From contig JARGSG010000076.1 of NCBI GenBank assembly GCA_030374805.1, positions 1-64,000 of the forward strand: DNA of 64,000 bases, given 5' to 3'. Of this stretch, positions 52,640-64,000 are shown one piece after another (positions within the stretch are counted from its first letter, which is position 1; each line of letters opens with the position of its first letter). The translations under genes were made by a program, and so were the position numbers. The stretch comes from Gracilaria gracilis (Eukaryota; Rhodophyta; Florideophyceae; Gracilariales; Gracilariaceae). The notes below the pieces were generated by a model that saw only the letters and a list, made by a program, of their open reading frames with translations, had not been told where the DNA came from and did no database searches.

Positions 52640-54480
52640 CTACCCCATCGTCTGCATGACCATCACACACTTCTTCGTTTGCGCGTAGCGCGAGAAACCT
52701 GTCCGTTTGTACCTCGTTTGCAGCATGGAAAGGCGACGGTTACGGCAGCCGCGAAGTATAAAAAGTACGGCGGCGTCGGCCACGGCGCTGTGAGCAATGG
52801 CGGCAACGAATGAAAGGTAATGGTAGGCAGTGGTTACGGCAGAGTGGCAAAGGACGCTGGAGGCCGGAATGACAATGACAGCTGCGGTTATCACGGTGGT
52901 GTGGCAAAGGACGATGGCGAAAAGAGGTCGCGGAATGATAGTGACTCCAGCGGGAACGGCAGAACGGCAGAAATTGTAAGGTAGCTGCGGCGGCGGGGGC
53001 AGAGGCAACGGAGGTAGAACGGAGCGAGAAACGGCAGGAAGGAGGCGAGACAAGTGCTGCGGTTGTACCAGTGATGATGTGAAGGTGGCGGTGGCGGTGG
53101 CGGTGACCTTTCGGTAGCAATAGAGTGGCGTCGGCTTCGCTTTGGCAGTACGACTGTGGTGGTGGCGGTGAAGAGGCAGTAGTGGCGAAGAGGCAGTAGC
53201 GGTGGAGCTAGAGTTGCGGTAATGGTGGCTATTGTGTGGCGGCGGAGGTGGCTGCAGAGGTATCGGTGGAGTAATTTGACGGTGGTGCGGCTGTGGATTT
53301 GGCGGTAGATTGGCGCTTGCAGTATACTGGGACTGGTTTGATGCTTCACTCCCGAAGCGTTTGAGCACGTTTGGTGGTGACGGCGGCTTTGTGGTCGTGG
53401 TTCAGTGGCAGCGGTTCGGCAGTAGCGGTGGGCCACGTTAACGGCATTTCGGCGGTGGCGGTGTTGTGGCGGTGTTGTGGCGGCGATGGAGCTGTGGCGG
53501 GGTTGTAAAGTTGGTGGAGTCTCGGCGGTGAGAGATGCTCGGCGGTGACGGATGCTCGGCAGTGACGGATGCTCGGCGGTGACGGGTGCTCGGCGGTGAT
53601 GGATGCTCGGCGGTGACGGTGACTTTGTAGTGGCCTGGCGGTGGTTGGGCGTTGGCCTTTACCAGGCGTTACCGGAGGCCTGACGGAGACGACGGTGCTG
53701 AGGTTGTGATGGTAGTGCAGAGGTACTGCTGTCGTGCCTTTGGTGTGGCGGTGGTGCAGCGATGGCGGGGATAGAGGTGTTGCGGCGGTGGCGGTAATGC
53801 GGAGGTAGAGCGGGCGTATTAGTAGTGCGGCAGTGGCGATGGTCTTGGAAATAGTGCGGCAGCAGTGCCAATGTAATTGGGCGGTGGCGGTAATGCGGAG
53901 GTGGGGCGGTCGTATTAGTAGTGCGGCAGTGGCGATGGTCATGAAAATAGTGCGGCAGTAGTGCCAATGTAATTGGGCGGTGGCGGCGATAGTGCGACAG
54001 TATTGTAGAGTTGGCGAGGCGGTGGCAGTGTTGCGGCGGTAGCATGGCAGTGGCGGGGCGGTAGTACAGCGGTTTCGGCAATGGAGGTGTAGTGTGGCCG
54101 TGGAGCGAGGGCGATAGGAGTTTGGAGTTGATGGGACGGTGGCTAGACGGCGGTGGCTGAGTGGTGGTAGCGGCGACGGTAGCTCGGCGGCGATGATAAT
54201 CGGAGAGACGTTTGATAGGCGGTGGCGGCAACGGTGGTTGAAGCGACGGTAAAAAGACGGTGGCGGCGGCAACGGTGGCTGGAGCGACACTATATAGACG
54301 TTGGCCGTGACGGTGGTCGGAGCAAGGGTAGATAAACGGAGGCAACGAAAGGGGCTCGGCGGCGGTAATCGTGGAGAGGGGGCGGATGCAACGGTAGTTA
54401 GGATGCGGCCGTGGTTAGGCAACAGCAGTGGATAGGTCGCTACGGTGGCTAAGCGGCGATGGTGGCTGTCATAAGCGGCC
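52640..54480. repeat. Low-complexity GGCGGTGGC / GGATGCTCGGCGGTGAC tract
   Basis: Nearly the whole stretch consists of variants of GGCGGTG, with a clean short tandem (unit about 17 bases, CGGTGACGGATGCTCGG) at 53525-53625 and a duplicated segment of about 110 bases at 53770-53990 (GTAATGCGGAGGT...GTGCCAATGTAATTGGGCGGTGGC). Long open frames on the minus strand here are artefacts of the repeats. Confidence 0.8.
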
Positions 54481-54558
54481 GCTCGCAGCGACGACGAGTG
54501 CGCTCGAATTACCACACCATTGGATGCGTAGACAGGTGGGTGAGGCATAAACACCACT

Positions 54559-54716
54559 GCCAAATGTTCACTGCTGTGCAGCACAGTGAACGTTCACTGT
54601 GCGGTAAAGTTACAGCAGTGAACTTTCACTGCGTTGTGCAGTAGTGAACGTTCATTGCCTTACACACCGCTTTACATAGCGGTGAACGTTCACCGCTTTA
54701 CAGAGCGGTGAACCAA
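54559..54716. repeat. Second cluster of GTGAACGTTCAC palindromes
   Basis: Four or five palindromic units (CAGTGAACGTTCACTG, CAGTGAACTTTCACTG, GCGGTGAACGTTCACCGC) separated by GCTTTACA-type linkers. The central 12 bases equal those of the array at 48.8-49.1 kb; linkers differ. Confidence 0.75.
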
Positions 54717-57700
54717 CACTGCCACTGGCACAACGTTGACACGTGAGAATTTGCTAAGGCTACTCAACCTCAAATGTCGGTAGTAGAAGCGGCCTACTAA
54801 GTACAACAAAATGCTTACTCCGGCTGTCAGTCACGCTATGTGTGACTGACGAACAGGGGAACACGAGCGCCTGTTTTACTACGCGTGGTCGTAGCAAAAT
54901 GTTGCCTCAAAAATTCAACCGCCAACGGGGGTTATCGCGCAGGTAATATGAACCATTGAAATATTGTGTCTTGCAGGGTACCTCTCTGCAAGTTCTATAG
55001 CATGTGGCTTCCCGTCTCTCCCTTCCTCTTCACCAGTAGAGAATCCTGAGCTGTTCAATCGACAGAAAAACATTCACAACATTGGAAATGACGCTCACGG
55101 CGGAAATAATTTCTCTCCCAAACCCACTCTTCCCGTCTATTCCAGCCCTTTCAAAGCCGTTCTTGCTCAATACATCCCACTCCTACCATAATCTGATGCT
55201 ACCGCCCCTACCGATACTCAATCATTTCAAAACGCAGATCATTCAAAACCCACAGCAAAACGCAAAAATTTTTTACCAAGACATGTAACGCAAACTAAAC
55301 TATTTTCAGCACTACGCAGGATGAGAATTTTTAGATTTAGGTTCAAATTTTTACAATTGGCTTGCAGCAAGCAACTTTTTGCGACGGGCAAAATATATTA
55401 AATCTAGCAAGGCTTTAAAACCAAAACTAATTTTGGAATGCAGAAGAATAGCTTTAGCAACAAAAGTTGAGCGTAAACGAGCTCTAAAATGAAAGAGGCA
55501 CAGGACTGCTTGCTGCTGTCATTTAGTTTCCGATGCAATACACACAACGATTGTATCACTAATGTACTAGAGAGTTGGAGAACAATCTAAACTTGACGGT
55601 AAACGTCATGACCCTTTGTAAAGCTAGTTTGTACAGCTTTTCAACGACAACATTTTTCTACCTTGCATCTTTGAGTATATTGTATTATAGTAGGCCCACG
55701 TTAGTGCGCGGTGTATACGATTGGCTGTTTACGTACCAAACAGTAGTGCTCGGTGGGCTGGTGCAGCTGCACTGCCACGTGCAGCAGTTTCTCGCTGACC
55801 TACGGAGATAACACGGTGCCACAGAACGTTCCTATCCTTTTGCGCGCTTCTGTACGAACTTGGTGATACATACAAGCAGACAGATGCTGGTCGCTGCAAA
55901 AGTTTGTCACCGAGCATGGGCCACAGTCCTGTACGGTCTGGAATACGTCATTGGCCATTTCTGCATTTTACCACATACAGAAATCCGTGCTTCTAAAATT
56001 AACCTCGAATAAACATTTGCATTTGTCGTGCAATATATTTGGTGGTAAGAGCGCAGATTCTCGAAGAAGTTCGAAATCTTCCCCTTGACAGGATAGCATA
56101 GCGAACGGAGCACTCTTGGAATGAAACAGATAAGCCGGGTGTAAATCCGAGGTCAAACCGTCATGACAAGCGTCAGAGCATTGATACCAGACCGTAGTCG
56201 GTAGAGATCCACGTGTTCACACGGTCACGAGATGAGTCCTCGAGAGAGAGAGTAGCACGACAACGAGAAGGTGTTGAAAACGGGACACTGAGAACATGGC
56301 AAAGAGGGCGAACGAAAAAGGGGAGAAATGGAATCACCAGGGTGAAGAAAAGAGAGAGAGGATAAAACAAACCCAATACAGGAGCAAGTGTACGACAATA
56401 GGTCGGAAAGAGACACACAAATAGTGGTTATACTCTGAGCTACACAAGGGTGGGTAGCTATACATGAACAACACGGTCGTCACTCCACTTGGAGGTGAAA
56501 AATCCGCGAAGGCATGATAATTAGAGCCAGAAGCCCTTGCTTGGCAAGGAGTGATTTACTTGGGGGGGAGCGGTGCTCAACCCTCTAAGTACTGAGCTCG
56601 GCGCACTCCTGACAGTGTGTGCGATGGGCAAAATAATCTATAAAATATCTAAGTAAATACAGCAATGCTAGATGAACTGCCTCCGCCATATCCTTGCTAC
56701 ACGTGTGCTGATCACACCCGCTACGGGCGCCTCGAGCCGTGCAGTCTACGTGTACATCTGTGGGAATTACCTCAGCGAGGCGACACGCTAATAGCGGTGT
56801 AGGTCATATATATCTACTAACGCATGATGCGGAAATCAAATAAGTCCTTCAAATCGCCTCCAAGGAGTGCTGTCCTTCAGCATATTTGCAATGGGACGAT
56901 TTTGAAACAATGGCGGGGTAAGCTACGATCTATGTATACAATTTCGCGCGAGAAGTACAATCGTCCCAGGCAGGGTGACCCCGAAATGTTTCCAAACTTC
57001 AGCAGTGGTGATGATAGTATTTCATGCATTTATTGCGTATTTCATAAGCCTCCCAGTTTAGATGCGGTCGTTCGAGCCACGCCACTGAACACACAAGTGG
57101 AGGTCGGTTTGAATGATATTGAAGCCTGCCGTGCTTCGATTCCTCCTGTTAGGACCTCATCATGAAAGAGGAGGCGAGAGGAAGGCATTCATTCTGTTGC
57201 CGCTGCCCTCAACAAAACGGCAGAAAGCAGTGCATCACCACAACCCATTTTTGTACAAGACAGCTCCTCTGCCATCACATTCGATGCAGGTCTATTGGAT
57301 TTAAAACCCCTAAAACCCCTAAACCCTTTCTGGCGTCAGCTCGAGTCTACGAGCGGTCCTATCGTCCCAAACAATCCACCATCACCCTTACAGCCTCCTC
57401 TCTACCCCCACAAGTTCCCTACTCTTAGTTGCGACCACTGGCCTTTTACAACCACCATCGCTCCTGTCATACCACCACTACTCCTGGTGCACCATCACCG
57501 CTCCCTGCAATGGCGTCTCCCAGCACCGCTGCAGTTTCCGTAACGCAACCTCCTTCTCCACTATGGGAACTTCCTTCCTTGCCACCACGCCCTGTCTTTC
57601 AAATCGAATGCCGTTTACGAATTCCAACAGCCGTTTCTTTCCGCCCTCGCTGGTTACGCGTCGCCACCGCTGCTTTCAAGTTCATCGTGACTCATAGCTC

Positions 57701-58052
57701 TTTCGTTGCCTTTGTCATATTTCTCCCAAAACTGGCTCTTAAGCAGACAAACCATTACTACAAATATGTTTCTTGCTCTACTTTATCTTCATTCTCTGGC
57801 CACTGACAATGGCGCACATGTCAGTACGGTAAAAGCAATGCTTGGTAGCAAAAATTCCTCGTGGCCTCAACGCTAATGCGTTGTTGAGTTGCCATACGGT
57901 TGGTTGTAAGGTTGAATGCTCTATTGTGGTATGTTCGAAGGGTGCAGAACAGTCGGTATTTTATTATGGGAACATTCATATCGAAGAAGCTATCGCACTT
58001 GGTCTACTCCACATCACAAGCGCGCTTTCATCCTCCAGCACAATACCGCTAA
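54717..58052. other. Gene-free region
   Basis: AT-rich from 54.7 to 56.6 kb, then mixed. A frame at 55575-55811 encodes one hydrophobic segment but has no other support. 57299-57330 carries a short CCCCTAAAA/CCCTAAA stretch like plant-type telomere repeat. Frames at 57.1-57.8 kb are Pro/Ser-rich and not recognised. Confidence 0.4.
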
Positions 58053-59454
58053 TTGACAATAGATAACCCCAAATCAATATTTCGTGAAGTGTTTCAGGAC
58101 GAATTTCCATCTCTATCAGAAGCAATAAATGTGCTACAGAGTATATTAGATTATGAATGGACTACGTTGGAACATTTGGCTGATAATTTAGTGGACGAGG
58201 ATTTCGGTGTGGATGAGAACAGTTCTTCAGCCTTGTACTGCACCTTGCTATCTGAGGAGCAAATAGCAGCTATCCAAAAGCTTCAACCTGCGTTTACACA
58301 ACAGTGTTCTCACTGCAAGAGGTGGGTAAAAATGCAACAATTTCTGTCAAACAAGAACATGAGCTTGGCTCTCCGATGTAATACATGTAGAAAAGACGCA
58401 GTAATTCACATAATTCCAAGCCTTATTTATTGCTCTACAATGGAAGTAGATTCTTCGGATTAAAGCTTTGTCTTGTGGCTATAAAAAACCAGTAGGGAAG
58501 TGGCAGAAAAACTAAACTTTTCACTAGACTTTGCCGTGTACGTTTTACTGTGCACTTCAAACTTGATGACCTAAAAAAATGCGCACATTTTGAAAAGACC
58601 TTTCTGGATGCACTTCACGCAGTAGATTTCTATAGGTACAGAGTTGAAAAAAGACCCTATAAGGGATGTAAAACCTGCTATTTTAACGGTAGACAAGAAG
58701 GAACCGCAGGCAAGCAAAAAGAAAAGACAACAATGTACGATGCAGGTATTCAAGTGCGGGGGAAGTAATGTTTTTAGTACCATGGATCAATTGCTGCATC
58801 AATTCACATAAAACACAAGTCGCAACATGAGGTTCTAAGTTTGTGCAAGCGTATAAACACTTTCGACCAACACAACTCAGAAGATATTACCCATCTATCT
58901 AACTAGGAACTAACCTCATTTCAAATCACGCAACAATTACGGAATATTACTCAGAAATGTTTTGATTATCAGTATGTATGTAGCAAATGGGGAAAAATAA
59001 TGGAAGAAAAGATACATAAAGCCAGTGATCCAAAATAATCTGTTATATTACCGCTAGAAAAGTCTTCTTCGTTCAAGGTCATATTTCAAAAGGATGATCC
59101 ATACGCGATAGCATTCACTACGGGGCTTTGTGGAAAAAGGTTTTCAGAGTTTCAAGTGAAAGAAGTGTTCATCGACTCAACCTACCAAACGAATTCCTCA
59201 AAAATGGAGCTTTTTTCTATAGTTGGATCATTCATTGGTTCAGGATTCCCGATTGCATATATATGCTTCTCGAGACGTCACCGGTTCGTCGTTACTTTCC
59301 GGGTAATAGAAAACCAATGTTGTTGCACTTTTTGGATGCATTTTGGCAAGAGTTAGAGCGTCGGTGTTATCGGAATGCTAGTTTTGGTGTCAAAAATGAC
59401 CGAATTAAAATGATCAAAAAACCGGTGAATTTATCCAAATTGGGATGTGCTTAA
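58053..59454 (+). pseudogene. MULE-like transposase remnant
   Basis: The first part (58053-58463) has a Cys-pair zinc-binding motif (CSHCKRWVKM, later CNTCRK). After several stops a FKCGGSN-type segment appears (about 58750), and near 59120-59270 comes AFTTGLCGKRF then VFIDSTYQTNSSKMELFSIV and GFPIAYICF, the pattern of the first catalytic Asp region (D.TY.TN...LF...V) of MULE and ZSWIM-type transposases. Many frameshifts and stops make it non-functional. Confidence 0.65.
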
Positions 59455-59459
59455 TTTCC

Positions 59460-59800
59460 GAAAATATTTCCACATTTCCACTTGTACTAGTTTGTGTGGA
59501 AAGAATCATTCACGATTATTTCCATCATTGCTAGTTTGGATGGAAGACAACTAGCATGTTTCTTCGGTTCATGCTAGTTTCCGAACCCAATGTAAGTGTG
59601 TAAGTGGCATATATTTTTAGAACTTTGCGGCGCCAAGTAGAGATATATATCCCCGAATAGGGATTTATATACATAGATAGCCGCTTATAAAATACGATTA
59701 GAAGAATACAAACCCTTCGAATAGGAACTCTCTAGAGAGATACAGCACATCTATTCAACAACTCTCCTATCAGATATCGGCCGTTTATTATCTCACTTTT
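59460..59800. other. Gene-free junction
   Basis: AT-rich with tandem-like TTTCCA/ACTAGTTT words near 59470-59590, possibly the end of the MULE-like copy. No gene. Confidence 0.3.
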
Positions 59801-59809
59801 TAAACGCCT

Positions 59810-62800
59810 TCGCATCACGTGACACCTCCCCCATCACTCCGTCCCACTCTCCGTGCGCCATATTGCGCTCCCCACCACTACGTACTCCTCTCTCCCCCAA
59901 CACCCCCACACCGCTCCCCGCCATGCCTAATTGATGCTTTGAAGGCTGCTCCTTCTTCACTCGCACCATCTCCTCCATTCAAAGGCGCCCGAGAAGATGT
60001 CCCAACCGTCTCCCCGCCAATAAGCGTTTCTTCTACCCCGGCGGGAACGTCCCTCCCTTCCCCCCACGCACAAGGCGTTACAAGTCCACCCCCTACTCCC
60101 ACCATCACACCCACCTTCTCTCTCAAATCGCCCTTCCCATAACGTCCCTATTGCCGACGAAAACTTCTATCACCAGCAACATCTCTCCCTCTCCGTCCAC
60201 ACCCTAGACGCCTACCATATCATAGGCACCCCGTCTGCTCCCTCTCTCCCTGCCCACCTCCTCCACCGCCCCCTCTCCTTCCCCCTCCTCCACAACCCCC
60301 ACCTCGAACGAATGGCCCTCTACATCTCTTCCATCGCTTCCACCCTCGACCCCTGCAAGGTAGACTAACTCATCTCTCTCCTACACGACCCCTTTCTCTC
60401 CAAGTCAGCCTTCCACAACGCCATTTCCTCCGCCTCCCAGTGTCTCAAACTTCAAACAGACCTATTCCAACACCGAGTCAGCAACATCAGTTTCCGCCCC
60501 ACCACCTTCCACGACCCACAGCACCTCTTCACAGACACCATCTTCCAAAAGGATGCTATCCAAGTCCTTAAAGGACAACTCGCACTCCCACACTCAGACA
60601 ACACCTTCTTCCACCAACCCCATACAACCTTCTCCTGCTCTCCCGCTCTCTCCCCATGGCTACTTCCCTCGGAAAAAAAGCTGTCACAGCCCTCAAGCAC
60701 GCAATCATGCAGTTCTCCAATAACTCCTGCATCTGGCACACTCCTGAGAACACCGGTATCGACTCCTTCATCAGCTTCGGCCAAGCATACTCCGACAAGT
60801 ACTCTACCTCCCTCCAATCCTCTTCCACCACCTCCTACCCTCTTGACATCACCCTCCTCAACTTCTTCGACTTGTTCCGTCGCAAATGTATCACCGCCAA
60901 CCTCACCCTTCTCGGATACCTTCCAACCTCTATCAATCTCGCCACCTCCTCTCAAGACCCCGATACCATCCCCCAAACCTCATCCAGCATCTCCCGCTCT
61001 ACCAAAATGCAACTCATCCAGCGTGCCATTTCCAACCTCCTCAACCCTCTTCTCTCCTCCGGCCTCACCGGCTTCCCCTTCCGTGACGATAAAGGCGTAC
61101 TTCGCCATTGTCACACAATCATCGCCAGCTACTGCGCAGATATCCGAGAAGCAAAGGACATTCTCGTCATCTCGCACGGCACCCGCCCCCAGCATCCATG
61201 CCACCAATGTACTGTCCCGCGCTCCGACCTCCACCTACACATTCCATCCCCCCGCTTCGATCCCAGACCCATACTTTCGCTGCACGCAAATCACGCTCTA
61301 CCCTCCTCCAAGATGCTGAAAAATCTATTTTCGCTAGAAACCCCATAATCGCCCGAAACACCGAGGAAAAGGCCGTTGAAGCACTCCACTCCCTTTCCCT
61401 CGCAAAATACTCCTCCCTCTTCGAATCTTATCCTCTCCTCAACATCACCCCTCTCCTCTCCCCTTACAACATCTTCCCTTTTGAACCACTCCATAACTCT
61501 CACCTCGGCATCTCCAAGCTCATCAAGCTCGCAGCCATCGAGAGACTCAAGTCAGAATCACTCTTCACTACCCCCCGTTCCTCCAAGTCCCGTCGTTCCT
61601 TCAACTCCGTCCGCGCCTCCATCCTGAAAAACGCGAACACCACCCTCGCCGCCATCGAAAAGCACTCCCCAGCCACAGGACTCCACATCGGATTTTCCTT
61701 CTCCGACAACGGTCAGACCCTTAACGGTATCTTCACCTCCGACGGCCTACGTGGTTTGCTTGAAGCAAAAGAATACTGCTCACTCGACATGGTCTTCTCC
61801 TTCATCGGCGCCTTCTTCGACCGCTGCTGTGACGAGGTCGATGTAGCTCCATCACTTCCGTTTTCACCAAGTACTCCGATCTTCTCCTCTTCTCCTTGAG
61901 ATAAAACACCTCCACAGGATGGACCGACTCCCGTCTCACCGACCTCCAATTCTAAATCCGCTCCCTCAAGCGCACAGCCGTACTTGTCCTCGGCCTCCAC
62001 CACACTTCCAACCTTGGAACTCTCAAGTTCTATCTCCTTGACCACATCGTCGAGAAAATTCGCCGCTTCGGAGGCCTTCAATTCAACGATGCCGGCATAT
62101 TCGAACACGCCCACTCCCTCTTCAAGTCACACTCTCACATCCCAGGTCCACCGCACATGAATAAACCATTCGCGCCATCCATCACTCCAACGCAACCAAA
62201 GATTGGAACCCCCTTTCCACCAACCCCTCCATCACTTCCTCCTCTCCTGCCCTCGTCTCTCCCATCCAATCCCGCAAACCCGGTTTGGTCTGTGATAGAA
62301 AACTCGTCTCATTCGGTGATCTCATCACCGCCCACCAATTCCTTCACTCTAATTGTCATTTCAATCCCAAATTTCTCCAGGACCTCTTCCCCACCGACAC
62401 TCTCTCCATCTTCCAAAAGATTGAAAAACACGCCCTCCCTTCATTCATCACCCTTTCTCTCGAAGTCCTAGAACTCTCAGGGAACTCCCACACTCTCCGT
62501 CGCACCCGAATCACCGTAGTTAACTCCGCTTACGTCGCCGGCGGTTATTTCCCATCACTCGACCACTAAATTGAAGAGCGGAACGAGCTCGCGCTCCAGG
62601 ATCCTCCAGTCTCTCTTATCCAACGAATATTTGCCGCCCCGTCCTTCGGTCCTTCTAAATCCCGAAAGTTCTCTCACGTCCTCGTCGTATGCACCAGCTC
62701 CTCCAACTCCCCCCCATCGTCTTGGTCTGCAAACTCATCTCCCTTCTTCGCTTCACCTTTCCTTCTTCCACTACATCTTCCAAGAAGTTCGCCTTCGTAC

Positions 62801-63920
62801 AATTCATGGAGCTCGTCCTACCAAGCGACGAATTCGATGTCACCCTCGACTGCGTATGTCTCCGATTGGCAACAGACGACGAACATAACCACACCGCCCA
62901 TCCAGTTCCCATCTCCACCTAATCCACATCCGACAACGTTTCTCCATAATTTGGACTCATCCTTTTCTCTTCTATCCTTGGCTCCGTTCATGTTCTCCAC
63001 CAGAACTATCCCGCACCTCCCTTCAAATCCCGTCTTCATTGGCGTTCCCATAGACTCTACCTCAACAGATTGTACCGAAACCCCACCTCCAGGCCTTACC
63101 TCCCACCCCCCGCATAGCACTCATTCCATGGGATTTTCGTAAACCAATCGCTACAACCCTCTTCTACTGGAAGGATTGCAGATAGGTATGGGATCAAGAA
63201 GATGTACCACCTCTTCATCATCCCACAGCAATCTCCACTCCTGCCACTCTTATTCAACCTATCCTCTTCCCTCTTCTCCATCTGCCCCATCCCTACCCTC
63301 TCCCCAGTGCCCAAACAAACGACTGAAACTGGGCTGCTCCGGTCGGCACGCTACTATGTAGCAATCAAGAACCGCTCCAAGTCTCCCCGTAAAATTTGAC
63401 ATAAATTATTCCTCCCTCGCCGCTAGATATACCTTCTCCCTCGATGGAATCTACAGCCCAACCGTCGTAGATCTGTCCGAATTTCCAGACACACACCTCG
63501 GATCCCCCTTTAAAAACCCATCGTTCTCAAACTTTTCCCCGTGCTCGGCCCTCACCAATTCCCATGCCACCTTCAATATACCCTCCACTGCCCTCGACAG
63601 ATACCTCCCATACAATGTAGAAAACAAGAGCTGCATTTGTTTTCCACGTCCCATACCCTCGTTCATCGTTTTCACAACATACCCAATCCACGCATCAAGT
63701 CTGGCGAGGTGCATCACCGTCCCATCTACGTAATGCTTTTCCCCATTACATTTGGTCTCCACTCCGTATCCCATGTACTCTTCCAACACTGCCACCGCCA
63801 TTCCGTTCTTGACATACTTGTCTTCATCATCACAGCTCCACTGTGAAGCATGCACAGTTGACCCAGAGTAGGCAAGATGTTCAAACCGGCTCATTCTCCA
63901 CGCACACAACTTGTTCATTC
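59810..63920 (+). pseudogene. Plavaka/CACTA-like DDE transposase, pyrimidine-rich and frameshifted
   Basis: The + strand is strongly C/T-rich throughout. The best protein segments, read in changing frames, are LLNPLLSSGLTGF and IASYCADIREAKDILVISHG followed by PCHQCTVPRSDL (60656-61270), the Asp region and Cys pair of Plavaka transposases; PYNIFPFEPLHNSHLGISKL (about 61465-61520), the H..LG region; and LKFYLLDHIVEKIRRFGG then GIFEHAHSLFKSH (about 62010-62130), the final Glu region. At least four frame changes separate them. Further coding-like sequence (FHSNCHFNPKFLQDLF-like, 62285-62569) continues downstream. No terminal repeats were located; the element may extend past the window. Confidence 0.65.
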
Positions 63921-64000
63921 AATCTTCTTCACTTCCCATAAGCTTCTAGCGAGCTTCGTCCATCTACTTTTTCAACTCCTCACTAAGTTCCGTCCCCTCG

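Noticed and set aside
52640-54584. Long minus-strand frames of up to 412 codons
   Set aside because: His/Arg/Pro/Thr low complexity produced by GGCGGTG repeats.
55575-55811. Small hydrophobic protein gene
   Set aside because: One hydrophobic segment only; no start context, neighbour or similarity to support it.
63451-63918. 155-codon minus-strand frame at the right edge
   Set aside because: Mirror of the C/T-rich transposase strand; no recognisable domain.

Overview
The window is nuclear DNA of a eukaryote. It has spliceosomal introns with GT..AG borders, chromatin and DNA-repair genes (class I histone deacetylase, ERCC1, a ZNHIT1-type zinc finger), and many eukaryotic transposable elements (Ty1/copia, hAT, Tc1/mariner, MULE-like, Plavaka/CACTA-like, tyrosine recombinase). 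Short intron-poor genes stand as islands in repeat-rich DNA, next to a lipoxygenase, a P450 and several unrecognised GC-rich membrane proteins. This suggests a multicellular (florideophyte-type) red alga, but that placement is inference and could not be searched.

Layout. 0-6.2 kb: ZNHIT1-like gene, a Cys-rich secreted protein, ERCC1, and a class I HDAC whose first coding exon is not visible. 6.2-8.7 kb: an intact hAT transposase reading frame pressed against the HDAC. 10.3-13.6 kb: two tail-to-tail paralogous GC-rich membrane proteins. 14-16.4 kb: no protein gene, but a candidate structured RNA. 16.8 kb: a second Cys-rich secreted protein with the same C-terminal motif as the first. 17.5-23.2 kb: one gene that splices in frame to about 1,810 residues and carries five consecutive bestrophin domains. 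26.3-30.7 kb: a P450 and a lipoxygenase arranged tail to tail, with a second copy of the candidate RNA between them. 31.9-33.5 kb: another membrane protein. 35-36 kb: a dead Tc1/mariner. 36.9-38.6 kb: a kinase-like (APH fold) gene and a small zinc-finger gene. 39.5-44.1 kb: a structurally complete copia element with a 5-bp target-site duplication. 44-64 kb: transposon debris and low-complexity DNA with one plausible two-exon gene at 51.4-52.6 kb.

The most striking item is the five-fold bestrophin gene. Bestrophin channels are normally assembled from five separate subunits, so one chain with exactly five domains could form a covalently linked pseudo-pentamer, comparable to four-repeat sodium channels versus tetrameric potassium channels. 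Second is a pair of short loci (15.4 and 28.2 kb, same strand) that share a 34-nt identical core and a GAAA-loop hairpin with a compensatory base-pair change, suggesting an undescribed RNA family. Third is the lipoxygenase/P450 pair, a candidate oxylipin module whose lipoxygenase has all expected iron ligands but one in-frame TGA at a probable tryptophan codon.
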